64,000 nucleotides of DNA, taken from contig NC_087100.1 in the NCBI RefSeq assembly GCF_963855985.1, positions 6,669,001-6,733,000 on the forward strand, read 5' to 3'. Below are positions 1 through 11,920 of the stretch, piece after piece. A program made the translations under genes and the position numbers. This DNA comes from Ostrinia nubilalis. Lineage: Eukaryota; Arthropoda; Insecta; Lepidoptera; Crambidae. Position 1 is the stretch's first letter; every line of letters begins with the position of its first letter. The notes beneath the pieces were generated by a model. It made no database searches and was not told the DNA's origin. It saw nothing but the letters and a program-made list of their open reading frames with translations.

Positions 1-1512
1 CAGAAAAAATATTTCACGTACAACAAAGTTAAGCAGTTTATTGTTTAATCAAAAACACAATCAACACCGTTCGAATCGTTTTAATTTAATTTAGCTATTA
101 CCCGCTATCCTTTTGTTCATCTTCCTGTTATTGTTTCTTCCCGCAATTTGCCACAATCATTTTCGTGATCGAATTCATGTAGTACCTAATTTCGCGGCGG
201 TAAGTGGTTGCAACTTTGTAATTTCGCGCTACAATATACCCACTAAATACCAGCAAGAGGTAAATAATTATATTCGGGCAGCTCGTATGTATAATGCACG
301 GGTACAGTCAACAAAAACTATACAAATTGTTGCAAAACCGCATCTATTGCAAATGCATAAGACGTTATAGTATTTAAGCTTGATGTGTTCCGTACATCAC
401 ACCAAGCGTTTTATGGTAATCGAAATATGCCGAAATATGTTGTTAAGAGGGTAGAAAACTACCCTTGAACATGCAAGGGATGAACTAAGCTTTCATATTT
501 TGCGGGTAACCTATAACCAAGTCAAAGTTACCGAATTGCCGTGTATGCCTTCTTTTAAGCGGTCGTAAACATTGCTACAAGCTTTTGTGCCACTGTACGG
601 TGGATCGTAATGCAGCCATTCTTACCTACTTGACGATGGGTTTCTTGTAGACTCATTTTTCTTTGCAATATTTGAGGTAGGACACGTGATGACTCAATGA
701 AATTAAACATTATACTGCATGTGAATTTTCTCGATTTGCTATGTCGTGTACTTACTTAAAAATTATTGTCTGTCACGATATCATAATCGTATAAGTACTG
801 AAATAGGTACTCGTATAACATGCAAATTATTTGAATACTAAAATGTACCTAGTACAAGCATCTGAATAACTTATTTCTTGTTAGTACCATTATGTACTTG
901 GTATATTTTTTCCAAATCACCTAATAAATTAATTGAAATCACATCAAAGCCAATATTTCATTAGCGGTTTTTAAAAGAAAATTAAACCAAAACAAGCCCA
1001 CAAAACGTTTACAAATTAAATCTGACGAAGTTATTCGGCGACACCGCCCAATTAAGGATGTCAACGATGCCGCAATTAAAAGCCGCGAATCTTCCGACTT
1101 AATGACTTCTTTCCTCGTTAATTCCTTGTCGCGAAGGAAAAAACTCGAAAATTCGGGGATTAATCCAAAGTGCGACGCGATTGTTTGCATAAGTCGGGAA
1201 ACATCACCTCTCGGGGCAGGCTTAAAAAAATAATTAAAATTCGTAATCACTCTTGACTCGCTCCCTAGGGGAGCCGGCCTGTCTTGGCTCTGGCAACGCT
1301 TTGTACGTTGATTTTTAGACTCCTTTTAAGAAATAATTTGGTGTTTTCTTAAGTGTGGTTACTTTTTTAAGAGTTTCCGACGAGAAATTAATGCTGGAAA
1401 AGTTTTGTGGAAATTGTGACTTAGGGTCTTAATATCAGTAAACCTTGTTGTACCTTATAATTATAATGTTATAAATTTATGTTTTAAAAATGATTATTAC
1501 ATTGTATTTAGC
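1..1512. other. AT-rich unique sequence, nothing recognised
   Basis: I see no gene, RNA or repeat that I can name here. The short open frames on both strands (at most about 100 codons) show no recognisable domain or protein-like composition. Confidence 0.5.
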
Positions 1513-1520
1513 AATATTAG

Positions 1521-1642
1521 CATCATAAAGGTAGCAGGAAGGCGTTGGACGCAGGCCGCTACCAACCGGGCAACATGGAAAGCATTGGGGGAGGCCTATG
1601 TTCAGCAGTGGACGTCCTATGGCTGAGATGATGATGATGATG
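1521..1642 (+). mobile_element. 5'-truncated RTE-type LINE tail, (ATG)n family
   Basis: A 122-bp retrotransposon 3' end. In translation it gives the C-terminus of an RTE-like reverse transcriptase polyprotein (KVAGRRW..., then GEAYVQQWTSYG and a stop), followed by a GATGATG microsatellite tail. It is flanked by the 8-bp direct repeat AATATTAG at 1513-1520 and 1643-1650, which fits a target-site duplication from target-primed reverse transcription. The same tail occurs near 6.8, 13.4, 14.1, 56.8 and 58.7 kb. The assignment to RTE is from memory of lepidopteran polyproteins. Confidence 0.8.
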
Positions 1643-2269
1643 AATATTAGAGCCACAAAGTCTGCAGTGACGTATCAGTTTTACCTGTACGACAGAAGAA
1701 AAAGAAGTTGAAAAAGCTCATTTAACAAGGCCAACTGTACAAGCAGCTTAAAATCAATACACAAAGCCACTCATCGATTATTCCATAAAAAATCTGTCGC
1801 CTAATTCACCTATTACTTCAAAACTGTTACTATAAAACGTGACATGCACAACTACGTGTCATTACAGTGCATAACACTCGGCCATTATCCAATTATTTCT
1901 AACCTTTCAGCGATGCAGGCCGTTTCAGAGGTAATTACTCCACTTGAATACTAAAGTAGGGGGACAGAAGATCCATTCGTTTGAAGTCTGATATGGATAA
2001 GTGAGAGCATGTTGCATTGTTTAACTATGACAAATAGGTGCCTAAATATTTTTTTACGAGGATTGAATATGAGATGATTTTATAATCCAGCAGGTTTCGG
2101 TTCCCATGTTGTGCTGTGAAGTCACTAGTAGGTTACTTAGAAAGATACAAGCTTGGATTGACCTAATTGTGTTTCAGAATATTCTACATCTTACGAACAG
2201 TACACTGGTGTATTTTAAAAGTTTCATGTATTCTCGTGAGCTTCAAAGTTTGCCACAAAACTGTCTTTT

Positions 2270-2323
2270 CAACCGACTTCAAAAAAGGAGGAGGTTCTCA
2301 ATTCGACCCGTATGTTTTTTTTT
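2270..2323 (+). repeat. Interspersed lepidopteran repeat fragment
   Basis: The run AACCGACTTCAAAAAAGGAG, followed by GAGGTTCTCAATTCGAC and a T-tract, is one I recall as very common in lepidopteran genomes. Only one copy is in this window, so the claim rests on recall. I cannot assign it to a transposon class. Confidence 0.4.
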
Positions 2324-3810
2324 TAACATAACAATCACGCGAAGTATGAATAACATTGTCACAATCTCATACCTATCTATTTTGCACGCTTAGGGAAGCG
2401 GTATACTGACCGTAAGTACGTTGTGAGTGCCCAACATGCATGACAGTCTAAGTGATTGTATGAAATGTAAGGTTCTAATGAATTATTTGTGGGTGGCGTG
2501 TATCGCTGTCTCTAATTATCCGCTGTTACAGAACTTGGGTAAAGTACGCGGTAGGCACTGATAGGGTTAAGTATTGTTGCTTGTAATTGGTCTAACCTTT
2601 ACTAATACAGGGTTATCGATTATATTTTTAAGTCCAAGGTAGGATAGTATCGTTGTTGTGTACATATTTCTTGAATTTATTATGACGATATTATCTTTTA
2701 CCTTTTTGTGTTACTTTTTGATGTTTAGGTATATGTGGACATCGCAAGCTACTGTGTCTAAATATCGGTAACATAATATCAAAAAATAAATAAAATCCCC
2801 AAGACACACTTCTTATAATTATGGCTGCCTTTAAAATCTAAAGGTATTATTGTGGAAGGAAAGATCATAAAAGAAGATAAATTACTCAACTGTAGCGTCT
2901 ACAAGGGGACGAAAGAAAGAATTCAGAAGAAAGCGAAAACCTCAGGGTTTTCATCCACAAACAAATGAAGGAAACGACGCCTCTAATTACTAGTCTATGG
3001 CGGGCATCCGAAAGCAAGAATAACAAAAACAAAACGCTCACAAACAAAAGAATAAATAAAAAGGCTGATTGAGCACCCCGCTCAAATGACTCATTTATAT
3101 TAACGACCGAACTCATCAATACTTATTCACTTCGTATTTTTCCACCAAGATCCTTCACTAATTGAAATTGAAATCTGATTTTCTTCCCCTTTCTAACCAC
3201 TGAGCCGAGGCCCGGTGATTAAAAGTATTCGAAAAAAATATACAAATCGGTCATTCTCACGATTAGGCGTTCTCAGCCTAATTACCATATCATTTTTGAA
3301 ATTTGGATTAATTGGCTTAAACGCATTTAAATATAAAACACACGAAAAGTACGAATTTAACAATCGTAAAGGCGTCAAATTATTCAAAGCGGTTTTCGCG
3401 TAAATGAGACCCAAAAATTTTATGGTCACGGTAATTAGATAAGGCTAATACTTAATCTAACGGTAATTAGAAAAGATATGTAAAATAGCAAAAAAACAAC
3501 ATCTTGCATTGATAAATTTGTATGCAAATATTATAGCATCACAAAAAAAGTTGTAGGTACTCTTAATAACCCTTTGCAAAAAAGAAAAACACTAATTTCT
3601 ATTATTTATTGTATCAAGATATTTTCAGTATACTGCAAGAATCGAGGCTATAACAGGAACACTTAGTTTCAGCAAGAAGGGGCTACGTGTCACATTTCAA
3701 ATAAGAGCTTTAGTTGAATCTCCACCTGAAGCTGAATCACCTCGATTCTTTTACAATAAGTTTTCTTATTAATGCTTCGCTTTCTCCTTAGCCTGAATGC
3801 AGAATTCTCA

Positions 3811-3852
3811 GATTTTTTTTTTTATGTGACAGGAGGCAAACGAGCAGACGGA
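3811..3852 (+). repeat. Interspersed repeat with core TATGTGACAGGAGGCAAACG
   Basis: A T-tract is followed by TATGTGACAGGAGGCAAACG and AGCAGACGG. The same core recurs at 48341-48384 (opposite strand) and 56651-56700, which proves it is repetitive. I recall it as widespread in Lepidoptera, but the class is uncertain. Confidence 0.65.
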
Positions 3853-5697
3853 ATTTAGAAGGGATGCAGCAAATAGATTTCATGACGGTCTAGTCTTTGT
3901 TTGTAAGCTTTACAGGAATTTTCTACACCCTCTTTGACGTTTGGTATCACTACAGTGGACTTTGTAAACCAAGGTGTACGGCTCAAGATTTTTAATACTT
4001 TATTTTAAAAACGTATTTCTACATTTGCGAGGCTAAGTCGATGCCATATATGTCTACATGGGTCTTAGGATGCATTTGTATATAGTTTGTCCTTTAAGCT
4101 TCTTCTGCCCAGTATCCATTGCATATCACCAAGTTTTTTTTATGCATAACAAAGCAGGTAGGATGCAGTCTAGGATGGTACAAAGTGCCTATACACTCTC
4201 GTCTTGAAAAGTCCCATTGTCTGTTGATTTGTTCCCTTTTGTTCTTAATATGATCACGCCAGATAAGTGTTACTGTTGGACAATCTCATCTTCTTAGGCC
4301 AAAGGCAATATGAATAGATTTTAATGGTATTAAATTAGAATTAATTAATGATTAAACATGTTAATATCAATGATATTAATAGTAAAAATAAATATCTTGT
4401 ACGAGACATGTTTCACGCAGGGGTGACATCTCCTGGTCATCAGGAAGCCCCGATTTCACTCCAGCTAACTTTTTTGTGGGGTTACCTTAGGGGTTAAAAT
4501 AAACTCTAAAATCCAACAACCATGCAACAACTGAAGCTGAACATTCGTCATGAAATCGAATCTGGTTACTCTAACGAAAGCTTTTCAAAATTTTGATGTC
4601 AGATTGGAAGAAAAGTCCGTAAAGTTGTTATGCGAAAGTCTAGGTATATTTCATATTTTATTATCATACTTATTCAATCGTGAGTGCAATTTGTAGGTAA
4701 TAATTTCATACAACGGTGATTATAAATATATGGTAATTAGTACATGGAAATTATAAAACGATAGTTTTTCTTCAAAATTTCCAAAATCTGCAGGGTATGC
4801 AAATACTGTCTTACTACAACGTATGGAGGCCAAAGTACTGATTCTATTTAAATTAACAACGTGGATCTACCTTCAAAAATCTAGCATAAAAATAAGGACA
4901 TGGTAAATAGAAAAATTGAAAACCAAAGATATGGTAATTATACTCTTACGCAATTCATCGACGGTACGCCAACGCAATAGACGTCTTCTTGCTAACAGGT
5001 CATAGAACTAACTAAGGGCTCGCGCCGCATGCGTAAATGATGTGTCAAATATTATTATTTAGGCTTGTATGCCCAAAAACAGAAAACGTCACGGGAATTA
5101 GGACTTTCGCTCGGACAAGCAGTTTTTTAATTCTAATTATTTACAGAATGGTTCTATTGAATTGATATTTTGCTATGCATAAGACAATCTTTTATACTCT
5201 TTAAAATGTTTAATGGAGTAAAACAAATCTATACGACTTAAAAATTACAGCCAACTTTTAACATTAAGTCGGTGTGCGGACGCGTAACGGTAATTAGAGA
5301 ACAGAGGTTCATGAAATTAATTAAGTCACAAATACTTAAAATAGAGGCCTATGATTTAATGCACAACTGGATAGGGTTGTTAAGTAACATATAAAAATAC
5401 TTGCATGTCTCTAATTTGTCATTTTTAACGATTTAACAGCCCGGACACGCAAAAACTAGCTCATCTGAGAATGGCCGAAATAATGAAATTACAATATTGC
5501 TAACGACGAGGCGGCTCCCCGGAATCCTTTTATATTTTGGGGAATGAATTAAAGAATAGAAGGGAAAGCTAAGCCCGTAACAACGCCTAACGACTGCTTG
5601 TTGTTAACCGGCTCCATAACGATGTGAACTATAGATTCGTACGTAACTTTACCGCTTTTGAGCGGTTTGCGCATTTTTGTAACAAGCTCATAGTTTG

Positions 5698-5764
5698 AAA
5701 ATTATAAATAACTTGAAAAAATTTTTGAAATTGACTCTAAACGCTAAAAAAAAATTTAATAACT
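5698..5764. mobile_element. Short copy of minihelix-type retroposon, 14-bp TSD
   Basis: A 67-bp insert bounded by a perfect 14-bp direct repeat, AAGCTCATAGTTTG, at 5684-5697 and 5765-5778. Its left end (ATTATAAATAACTTGAAAAA) and right end (AACGCTAAA...AATAACT) match the two ends of the 152-bp element at 26672-26823. The central hairpin with the T-arm-like loop is missing. I read this as a shortened copy of the same family. The long duplication points to retroposition rather than a cut-and-paste transposon. Confidence 0.75.
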
Positions 5765-5970
5765 AAGCTCATAGTTTGTTGGACGTTAAGTACGTACTTA
5801 CTCGTACATTCTATCTTAAACATTTAAGGGTTAATTTGATAAGTATTTGAAGCAGAAGATATTCTTGTGTCACGAATATTGGTGAGTTACATACTACTTA
5901 TGGTGCGTCCACACTGGGCGAATATGCTCGCGCGGCATACTCGACATCCTGCTCACCCTGTTCTTGAGTG

Positions 5971-6070
5971 ACTAACTTTGACAAACGTCAAAAATCTGTC
6001 AAACTTCATACAAAAAACACCGGTTATCGTTATAGTTACGGTCAAAGTTAGGTGGTGCAACTCAGCCTAA
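5971..6070 (+). mobile_element. TAAGGCTG MITE, left end missing
   Basis: One of eight copies in the window. It has the conserved core (AACAAACGTCAAAAATCTGT-like, then ACCGGTTATCG) and an intact right terminus ending TGGTGCAACTCAGCCTAA. The left terminal inverted repeat is replaced by unrelated sequence. Confidence 0.75.
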
Positions 6071-6776
6071 GCCTATATTACTTTGGGCTAACTTTAATTA
6101 ACTTACTAACACACTTTTTGTACACTTAAAAAGATTTACATACCTATTTATTTAGACAAAGCAAAGAAACATACAGGTGTTATTATAGAACAAGAATGTT
6201 AGCCTTAATTTTAACCCATTTCAATGAAAAATGCTCTTAACATTTTCCAAAGAGACTGGAATTCCCTTTTCCGCAAACCATAGACCGAAGAACTACAAAA
6301 GTGTCCGGGGAATCCCACTCGCATAGTGAAGCGAATGAAAAATTGGCCTATTTTGAGGATGGATGACCAGAATTAAGAAAGCAATTACTCATCGGAAAAC
6401 GCACAGGGGCAGAATGTTAATAAGCTATCGCGCCATTTTTCATTTGGGCTCATCAAATATTGTAATTGAGATGTAAATTAACAAACGTGGGCACGAATTA
6501 AGTTTTAATTTTTGTTGATTTGAAACGTGTAGTGTTTTAAAACAGGAATTGATGATGAGTGATCTGTTAAAATTATAACTGAAGACTTTTAGAATAAAAA
6601 GTTGGTCATTAAAGTGAGCACTGAGCACTCGATGGACTGACGATTCATCGTTGGCTAGGTTAATCATTCTAATAATTCAAAGGTTGATTGAATGAAGTTA
6701 TTCCTTTGGTTTCTCAAAAAAGTATTCTTTATCTAGTCAACAGCCACTGTTCAGCAAAAATAATTTAAATCTATCT
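6071..6776. other. No feature recognised
   Basis: AT-rich sequence with no repeat shared elsewhere in the window and no coding signal that I can support. Confidence 0.4.
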
Positions 6777-6788
6777 AAGTATTTGCTT

Positions 6789-6961
6789 CGGAAAACGCAG
6801 CGTGGGACGTCCACCCACAAGGTGGACCGATGACCTGATAAAGGTAGCGGGAAGGCGCTGGATGCAGGCCGCTACCAACCGTGCGATGTGGAAGTCATTG
6901 GGGGAGGCCTATGTTCAGCAGTGGACGTCCTGTGGCTGAAATGATGATGATGATGATGATG
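6789..6961 (+). mobile_element. RTE-type LINE tail with intact C-terminal frame
   Basis: A 173-bp 5'-truncated insertion. From 6796 to the stop at 6937-6939 the frame is open for 47 codons: RSVGRPPTRWTDDLIKVAG, then GRRWMQAATNRAMWKSLG, then EAYVQQWTSCG. This is the C-terminus of an RTE-like reverse transcriptase polyprotein. An (ATG)n tail follows. The 12-bp direct repeat AAGTATTTGCTT at 6777-6788 and 6962-6973 is a clear target-site duplication. It is the best preserved copy here and anchors the identification of the others. Confidence 0.88.
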
Positions 6962-7957
6962 AAGTATTTGCTTTTAGTCAAAGTCTAACAAAGAGAAAAG
7001 TCTCAAAACAATCTTAATTGACATCCAAAATATCGCACATACAATTACAGAAAATAAATCCACCTAACGTTAAGACACAACAAAAGCCGACTCGTATTAC
7101 CGACGTCTGTAATAATTAGTCAGAGCCAGTCATTATACGGGGTGGTCAATAAAACTTGGAATTACCAAAGTAGGCTAATTGGACTGAATTCTCCCAAATA
7201 GAGATACGTTTATTTAAGTTTATTTAGTTACCTAAATAAATTAATAAATGCGCTAGAAAAAATCATGTGTTAATCTTCTATCTATAGGTAATATTTGTTT
7301 ACACTGACTACATAACAACTTATGTCACAAATCTATTTGTCTTCATGAAGCACCATTGCCACCATAAGCTGATATGAACGGTATCATTTCTTTTCTAACA
7401 TTAGGTTAGTTTGCAAAAATACCATTACCAAACTAGGAACCAATACACCAAGTAATTTTCAAATCTCATCACCGTTACTGCAAGTCAACCCTCTATTCAA
7501 CTAATTTAAAAATCTATTTGTGACTGCTTTGTTTTCATTTTCACCCTGTATGTTGACAGACTTAAGCTTAGAACGACACATATCACTTGACCCCGCAGTA
7601 ATTAACCGCACGTGTTAATTACTTCGCCGCTCGCCCGATTAATTTCCTCGGACGCCATCTTTGTTTTTCTATCTCCCGCTATTTAGTTACGTGGGATGTT
7701 TAGTGGCTGGTGTTAGACGTAACTAGTGATGCCACAACAGTTTCGGCCTGAAACTGTAACCAAAGTATACATTTATGAGGTAGGTACGAAAAATACGACT
7801 TTAGTCGCTTCTAAAAATTTGGACATTTATTGAAAAATCTTTGGTATCGAAATCTAATCAAAAAGCCCATAAATGTTTACTCTCTTCTTCATTTTCCATC
7901 CAAAAGACTCCCAATTCTGGATAAGGGTATCCATCAAGGGAAATCCTACAATAATCA

Positions 7958-8071
7958 ATCCTATGCTGCCCGCATCCAGGCGCTTCTTGCTACCTTTATT
8001 TACCAGGTAAAATTGACCTTAATTGGATTGAATTAATTGGAGTATAATATGACCTGCCCACACAACGTCTC
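7958..8071 (-). mobile_element. Decayed RTE-type LINE tail
   Basis: Read on the minus strand, it begins with a degraded ACGTTGTGTGGGCAGG and ends with GGATGCGGGCAGCATAGG. These are the two ends of the segment found intact at 54768-54845, but the middle has diverged heavily. The microsatellite tail is not recognisable, so the family (ATG or CGAA tail) is unknown. Confidence 0.55.
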
Positions 8072-10484
8072 CTGTGTTTGGTGGCCTTACGAGAACTTTT
8101 TTGCTTCAACGGCTATCGGTTCTATGAGTGAAGTAGTAGTAGAGTGTGCTTTGACTTAAAATGTATCGTTCGTTTCGGCTGGTTCGGCGGCGGCCGAAAA
8201 CGATATCAAGCTCCGCACTAGAGGCCTTTCTAATGTAACGATATACTTGTATTAGTTTTCCTAATAACGTTTGGCATCTTGTAATTAATATTTGTGGCAC
8301 GTTGGTGATAAATTAATTGTGACGTGGCGATTGTCCTTGACAGATGATTTGAGACCATTGTTGTTACTTTATTCTAAATATCATAATATTAAGTGAATTA
8401 GCGGTAAAATTTGTTTTCAAAATAACGTTTAAACAAAAAAAAAAACAGCCGTAAATAAATGGAAGTAATCTACACTGTTTTAGGCTAAGATAAGTTACCC
8501 AAACAATTTTAACCGCCACTTATCAGCGTCCAAACATAATTAAGGTGAGTCTGAAAGTTGATGAAACAAACTCTGATAACTGCGTTAGAGCAGGAGCTAA
8601 TCCTCATTCCATCAGCTAATTAATCTGCCAAGTTCATTTCTAAAAAGTTTCAACGGAACTTAACGGAAGTAATTTTGCGCTAAGGCATTAGGGGAGGAAA
8701 CTTCACACTTAGCTCTCTCGGTAAACACTCATGACGTTTCCTAATTAACGGACGCAATTAGTGGTCGAGCTCGATGGACCAGGGGGGGAGGGGGGTGATA
8801 AGTGGCCCCTAGCGGAAAAACTTGGAGAAATTCGAGGGGTTTAGCATTGTGCCAGACAGTGTGTGTGACCTTGCGAGATTCAGAGGAGTTGAGGCGATAT
8901 GAATATTTGAGTTTGGGGTACGCGATCGGTAATATGACACGACAATGTTTCTATGATGTACATGTATGTAAAATGGTGTTGAATGGTAAAGTTAAGGTAA
9001 CGAACAGTATTTTATGCAAAATAGGGGACATTATTTCAAATCCATTACGAATGTTACATCATCTACAATGAATAGTTCATCTCGGATAAGCAGTTGAGAA
9101 CTGTATCATTTTAGATGTGTAAAAACATTCTTATAGAACTTTTTGCTCTCGTAGCGCCTTATTGTGAACGTACATAGAATGTAGGAATTGATTTCTTTGA
9201 TACATATATTTTTCTTTGACCTTAACTGAAATCTGTGCGCGGCGTTTTGTGTCACATTAAAATTGCGATGTTGCGAATCCGCCGACATAGTATGATTCTG
9301 TTTTGTTATGACAACGCGGGTTGGCAACGTCGGGTTCGGCGACCCCACTTCGAGTTTTAATGATAAAAAAATGCGTACAGAGGGGAGGCGAGTAAGTGCC
9401 ATCGAAGGAGGGAAAAAACTACGGAGGAAAATATTTGGCGCGACAGGTTGCCTCGGCGGGGGAGGCCTTGATAAAAATTAAATCTTAACAGCGGAAATTT
9501 AAAGATGACGGTCCAACGATCAAGAGAAGTGAACATCTGAGTCCTGGGGCGACTTAATTGGCTAGCCAGGATGTGTAAGACGCGTTTCGTGGGTTGATTG
9601 ATTGGTGTAATAAACGTAGCTCCCACCGTACTTAGTATTCATTCAAAAGTGCGTATTACGTATTCATAGAAAATCGTAATAGGTAGATTAGAGCGCGATA
9701 TTAAAAGGAAACGTTTGAATAAATATATTTATTGTACTTGAAACTTACGAGTGATATATTAGCATAACAATCTGTCTTATAAACATCACAGGCATTGGAA
9801 TATAAGGGCTGATATCAGTTTCTTTCTATCTGTCGTGTAGCTTGGCAAGATATTCAAATTAGGGTTACAACACAACTCATAATCAAGTCGTCAATGGTCC
9901 ACGACAATGCCCCAACGTCTATGTAGACGCGTGCCAAAATTTGCCTAAGAAACACGCGCCTATTCATACAGCCCAGACGCATAGAAATTACTAGAAATAA
10001 CAAGTCAAATTTACCCACCATTGAAATTCAAATTCGGATGCACGGAGATTTGCATCGGGCATCGAATATTGATTTTCCGACGTCTTGAGGGTTGCAATCC
10101 TACTTGTTTAAACTTTTTATTTCACTCTTCACTCCCGTTTTTTGTTTCAACCACTCGCCCTGGGCACCCTCCGTCGGTTCCCTCTTGCATAAAAAAGCTT
10201 CTAATCGATAATTTGTGTGGGGTGCATTAATATTGCCAGTACTCGGTACCAATGTTTTTCTCGGGCGCTTTGAGATTTCACCCCCACGGCTATTTTTTGC
10301 TGGCCATCTTTTAGATTGGTACGAGGAAAACGCAAGTATTTACCATCAGAACAGTCCTTTTTAATAAACAAAAAGCATATTTGATTCATATAGGCTCGAG
10401 CATTTATAAATGCATCAGAGGTTATTTTGGTTAACTTTTTTATATCTTTTCAAATATCTGTTAATCTTATTTTTACAAATAGCT
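8072..10484. other. No feature recognised
   Basis: Mixed AT-rich DNA. The stretch 9360-9470 is purine-rich on the plus strand but has no recognisable motif. The small open frames at 9.1-9.6 kb on the minus strand look like chance products. Confidence 0.35.
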
Positions 10485-10607
10485 TAGGCTGGGTTGCGCC
10501 ATCTTGCTTTAACTTTAACAAACGTCAAAAGTCTGTCAAACTCCATACAAAAAAGACCAGTTATCGTTTTAGTTACTATTAAAGTTAGGTGGTGCAACTC
10601 AGCCTTA
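10485..10607 (+). mobile_element. TAAGGCTG MITE, near full length
   Basis: A 123-bp element with imperfect terminal inverted repeats: TTAGGCTGGGTTGCGCCATC at the left and a right end TGGTGCAACTCAGCCTTA. The inner arms carry TTTAACAAACGTC and its near complement. The central part matches the other seven copies. Confidence 0.85.
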
Positions 10608-11109
10608 GTGTTAACAAGTAAAATAATGATAGTGTTCATTGGAATAGCCTAGATAAAAAGAAAGCTGTTATAAAGTGACAGCTATAACGAGTCCACAATT
10701 GAAAATGCCCATAACACTAATGATCACGAATAAAGACATCAAATGAAGCCGTGACACGTTTGATGTGACGTCATTTTACTGATAGTGTCACTGACGTGTG
10801 CTTGTGTGATATAAAATTACTTTTCCTACACTAATTTATCAAAACTTTAGTTACGATTATTTACATAAAGACCGTTGTATATTTAAATAATTGGATATTC
10901 AGTACGGTAAGAAAAGACGAAAGATAATAGGTACAATAGTTTTTTATTTAGGATACTAGATTTTAGATATTATAGATATATGTTTATATTCACGTAGCGT
11001 ATTGTTTATTAGTAAGAGCCCTGAAAAGGGCCTACTTACTCGTACTAATCATACTTTGAATTAGATATTATGTGTTAACAAGTTTCAAGAACAGGTTAAA
11101 AAGTTATTC

Positions 11110-11232
11110 TAAGGCTGGGTTGTACCATCTTACTTTAGCTTTAACAAACGTCAAAAATCTGTCAAACTCCATATAAAAATACCGGTTATCGTTATAGTTA
11201 CGGTCAAAGTTAGGTGGTGCAACTCAGCCTTA
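11110..11232 (+). mobile_element. TAAGGCTG MITE, full length
   Basis: A 123-bp copy running from TAAGGCTGGGTTGTACCATC to TGGTGCAACTCAGCCTTA. The outermost TA at each end suits a TA target duplication, as in Tc1/mariner-related MITEs; that class assignment is inference. It has no coding capacity. Confidence 0.87.
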
Positions 11233-11810
11233 GTGTATCCTTTGCGAGAGCAGACTCGTTTCCATTGAATCCTAAGCACATTATTTGAGTTGAATTCTAT
11301 CGTTGGCACTAAAGATGTAATCACAAGATGTACGTCATGTGACTAACTGCCAATATCTGATGCCTGCGTCCCATTGTATTTGTTCTTTATGCTTTTTATG
11401 TAGGGACGATAATGTTTTTATGGCCGGGGGTGCTCGCCTTAATCAGGGTGCGATGTGATTAAACTTGCCAGTGTTTTTGTAGACGCCATTTTGTTGGTAA
11501 AAAACTTGGAAGTTTGACTTTGTTTGGAAAGTCGTGACAGTTGAGCATTAATAACAAGGTAAGACTGTACAATATTTTATTTCTATAGGTATTGTAGGTA
11601 CTAAGTATTATAGCAAATTAGTTACAAAATATAACTAAATAAGAATTTTGCAGATATACCTTAAATTAGGCCCTTAATTCCGCTCGTACGCAGTTCAAAA
11701 CTTGAATCAAACTCGAATCATGTATTAATTAGACATCATATTGATTAGTATAAATAGTGTTATTAATCCAATCAGCTCAGATTATTATTCAGTATAGGTG
11801 TCATTTATCG

Positions 11811-11920
11811 ACCACCTAACTTTGACCGTAACTATAACGATACCCGGTGTTTTTTGTATGGAATTTGACAGATATTTGACGTTTGTCAAAGTTAAAGTAA
11901 GATGGCGCAACCCAGCCTTA
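11811..11920 (-). mobile_element. TAAGGCTG MITE, one end truncated
   Basis: It starts inside the element at ACCACCTAACTTTGACCGTA and ends with GATGGCGCAACCCAGCCTTA. It is inverted relative to the two copies just upstream. About 10 bp of the first terminus is missing. Confidence 0.82.

Larger units (their letters stand above)
1651..5683. other. Unique AT-rich stretch with two short known repeats
   Basis: Apart from the repeats at 2270 and 3811 listed separately, I recognise nothing. Several TAATTA-type homeodomain cores occur, as expected by chance in AT-rich DNA. Confidence 0.4.

Noticed and set aside
5905..5970. GGTGCGTCCACACTGGGCGA as the end of another MITE family
   Set aside because: There is only a loose similarity to 46080-46140 and no terminal inverted repeat could be paired.
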